From Corynebacterium sp. MSK041 (GTDB taxonomy: Bacteria; Actinomycetota; Actinomycetes; Mycobacteriales; Mycobacteriaceae): a stretch of 64,000 nt of DNA. The stretch lies in the NCBI RefSeq assembly GCF_030232265.1, contig NZ_JASPJK010000005.1, positions 1 through 64,000 on the forward strand, written 5' to 3'. Under the pieces are notes generated by a model. The model saw nothing but the letters and a program-made list of their open reading frames with translations, ran no database searches and was not told where the DNA came from. This document shows positions 63,128-64,000 of this stretch, in pieces (the stretch's first letter is position 1; the number at the start of each line of letters is the position of its first letter). Made by a program: the position numbers and the translations under genes.

Positions 63128-64000
63128 TTACTGCACTTCCCTCATCATCTTTTTGTAATGACCTAACTGTCCTTCCACCTCAAAAATTTTGCGGAACACC
63201 GTATAGCAATGCAAAGCTTCAGTGCCAGCTGGAGCGTAATCAACTTCCCAAGGAATGTTGTGGGATCCATCGTTAGCCCAAGCTAATAGCGATTGGGCAG
63301 CTAACTGATCACCCGGCTCCATTTTCTTTAGTAGGTCCTCCCGAAACCCTCCAATCGAACCAAAATACGTTTCAAGTATCCGGCGCATAGTGTTTTGGGT
63401 GCTTGCAGAAATGTTTCTGTCTTCGACATCGCCCTGCTTATCGTTTCGAAGATCAGCCCAAAGTTGCTCGTATGTAGAAACGATGGGATTCCCTTTGTGC
63501 TCGGTAGCCTGCGTCACAGAACCATCTTGCTTCCGGAATGTGTAGTAAAGGCGACCTTTATCATTAGGCTTTCCGAATTGATATGTGATCTCCTTAAAGA
63601 AATAGGCATTGTGGGTTAAGAACAGAAGCTGACATAACCGCGAATGAGTATCAAGGCATGTATCAATTAACTGTTTGCAAAGTACGCTGATTACAAATAG
63701 AGTTTCCGAATCTAAACTTGATATAGGATCATCAATTACCCCTACTAGTGGCAAGGTTCTAGTTTTATCGTTGGCAGCTGTTTCAAGACTATGGAAGAAG
63801 TAAAGAAACGACACAAGAGTCTTTTCCCCTTCACTCAATGTAGGTCCAGCAAGGGCCCCCGTTGAACGAACAACTTTGTAAGAATCCTCATCTTTCAATG
63901 GTGCAAGATGGAAGTTGGAGAATCCTAGGGCTTTGAGGGTCTGGTTCACATCATCCATAACATGCTTAGTGGACGACACGCTTTCCGCAAGTCTTCTCGC
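63128..64000 (-). CDS. AAA_13-type (PrrC/RloC-like) ATPase, 3' part; runs off the window
   Basis: Leftward gene, cut by the window edge: the frame is open to base 64000, with seven further codons before the GTG at 63979. The visible 290 residues are the C-terminal part of an ABC-type ATPase: signature LSEGEKTLV, Walker B VGVIDDPISSLD, H-loop LTHNAYFF. This is the AAA_13 group that includes the anticodon nucleases PrrC and RloC and phage-defence ATPases. Codon use is AT-richer than the neighbours, suggesting recent transfer. Confidence 0.75.
   Translation of the reverse strand, partial: ARRLAESVSSTKHVMDDVNQTLKALGFSNFHLAPLKDEDSYKVVRSTGALAGPTLSEGEKTLVSFLYFFHSLETAANDKTRTLPLVGVIDDPISSLDSETLFVISVLCKQLIDTCLDTHSRLCQLLFLTHNAYFFKEITYQFGKPNDKGRLYYTFRKQDGSVTQATEHKGNPIVSTYEQLWADLRNDKQGDVEDRNISASTQNTMRRILETYFGSIGGFREDLLKKMEPGDQLAAQSLLAWANDGSHNIPWEVDYAPAGTEALHCYTVFRKIFEVEGQLGHYKKMMREVQ

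Noticed and set aside
63007..63276. 89-codon plus-strand frame near the right edge
   Set aside because: Mostly antisense to the AAA_13 gene, no ribosome-binding site, low-quality sequence.

Overview
The window looks like chromosome from a Corynebacterium (mycolic-acid actinobacterium); I cannot name the species. Evidence is the high-GC coding sequence, frequent GTG/TTG starts, the many TANNNT boxes about 7 nt before start codons (leaderless promoters), two WhiB regulators, AdnA/AdnB, MtrA-MtrB-LpqB, WbbL and a 24-residue ribosomal protein bL37. From 0.3 to 55.2 kb the gene order follows, with gaps, the M. tuberculosis Rv3193c-Rv3279c order as I remember it.

Layout. 0-8.8 kb: initiator tRNA, UPF0182 membrane protein, PPA1309 protein, a lipoprotein, a PDZ/Lon-type protease, a DUF2342 metalloprotease-like protein, a DUF45 hydrolase and a lone TOMM-cyclodehydratase-like protein. 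8.8-20.5 kb: leftward DNA-repair block uvrD2, potassium channel, adnB, adnA, then TIGR02569, DUF3152 and DUF3107 genes. 20.5-30.9 kb: DEAD-box helicase, propeller protein, WhiB1-type whcE, bL37, rshA-like/sigH, ybaK, SRAP protein, aroA-rsgA, DUF6912-HAD pair. 31-42 kb: leftward secA, hpf, comF, lpqB, mtrB, mtrA, tmk, ahcY (secretion, ribosome hibernation, envelope-stress two-component system). 42-50 kb: envelope sugar genes (phosphomannomutase, nucleotidyltransferase, rhamnosyltransferase WbbL, LCP ligase) around whcD (WhiB2). 50-55.2 kb: purE-purK, acetolactate decarboxylase, PH-domain protein, birA.

After birA the conserved order ends. 55.2-64 kb is accessory: a nitroreductase-like protein, a Roadblock/small-GTPase module resembling a stripped-down Streptomyces conservon, an AAA ATPase with direct repeats over its promoter, a lipoprotein-DUF488 pair, an acetamidase/formamidase, and at the right edge the AT-rich 3' part of an AAA_13 (PrrC/RloC-like) ATPase, probably the rim of a defence or mobile island.

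Most unusual points: a diverged tandem duplication of the mtrB/lpqB junction that makes a 63-codon hybrid ORF; a GTPase plus two Roadblock proteins without a kinase; three GGACA/TGTCC dyads before alsD; a leader before ahcY with two exclusive pairings over the ribosome-binding site; a LexA-like box before adnAB; an RshA-like anti-sigma factor lacking two zinc ligands; and mtrB lacking a good standard start codon. No insertion sequence, prophage, rRNA or CRISPR array was seen. All database-type assignments here are from memory and reading, not from searches.
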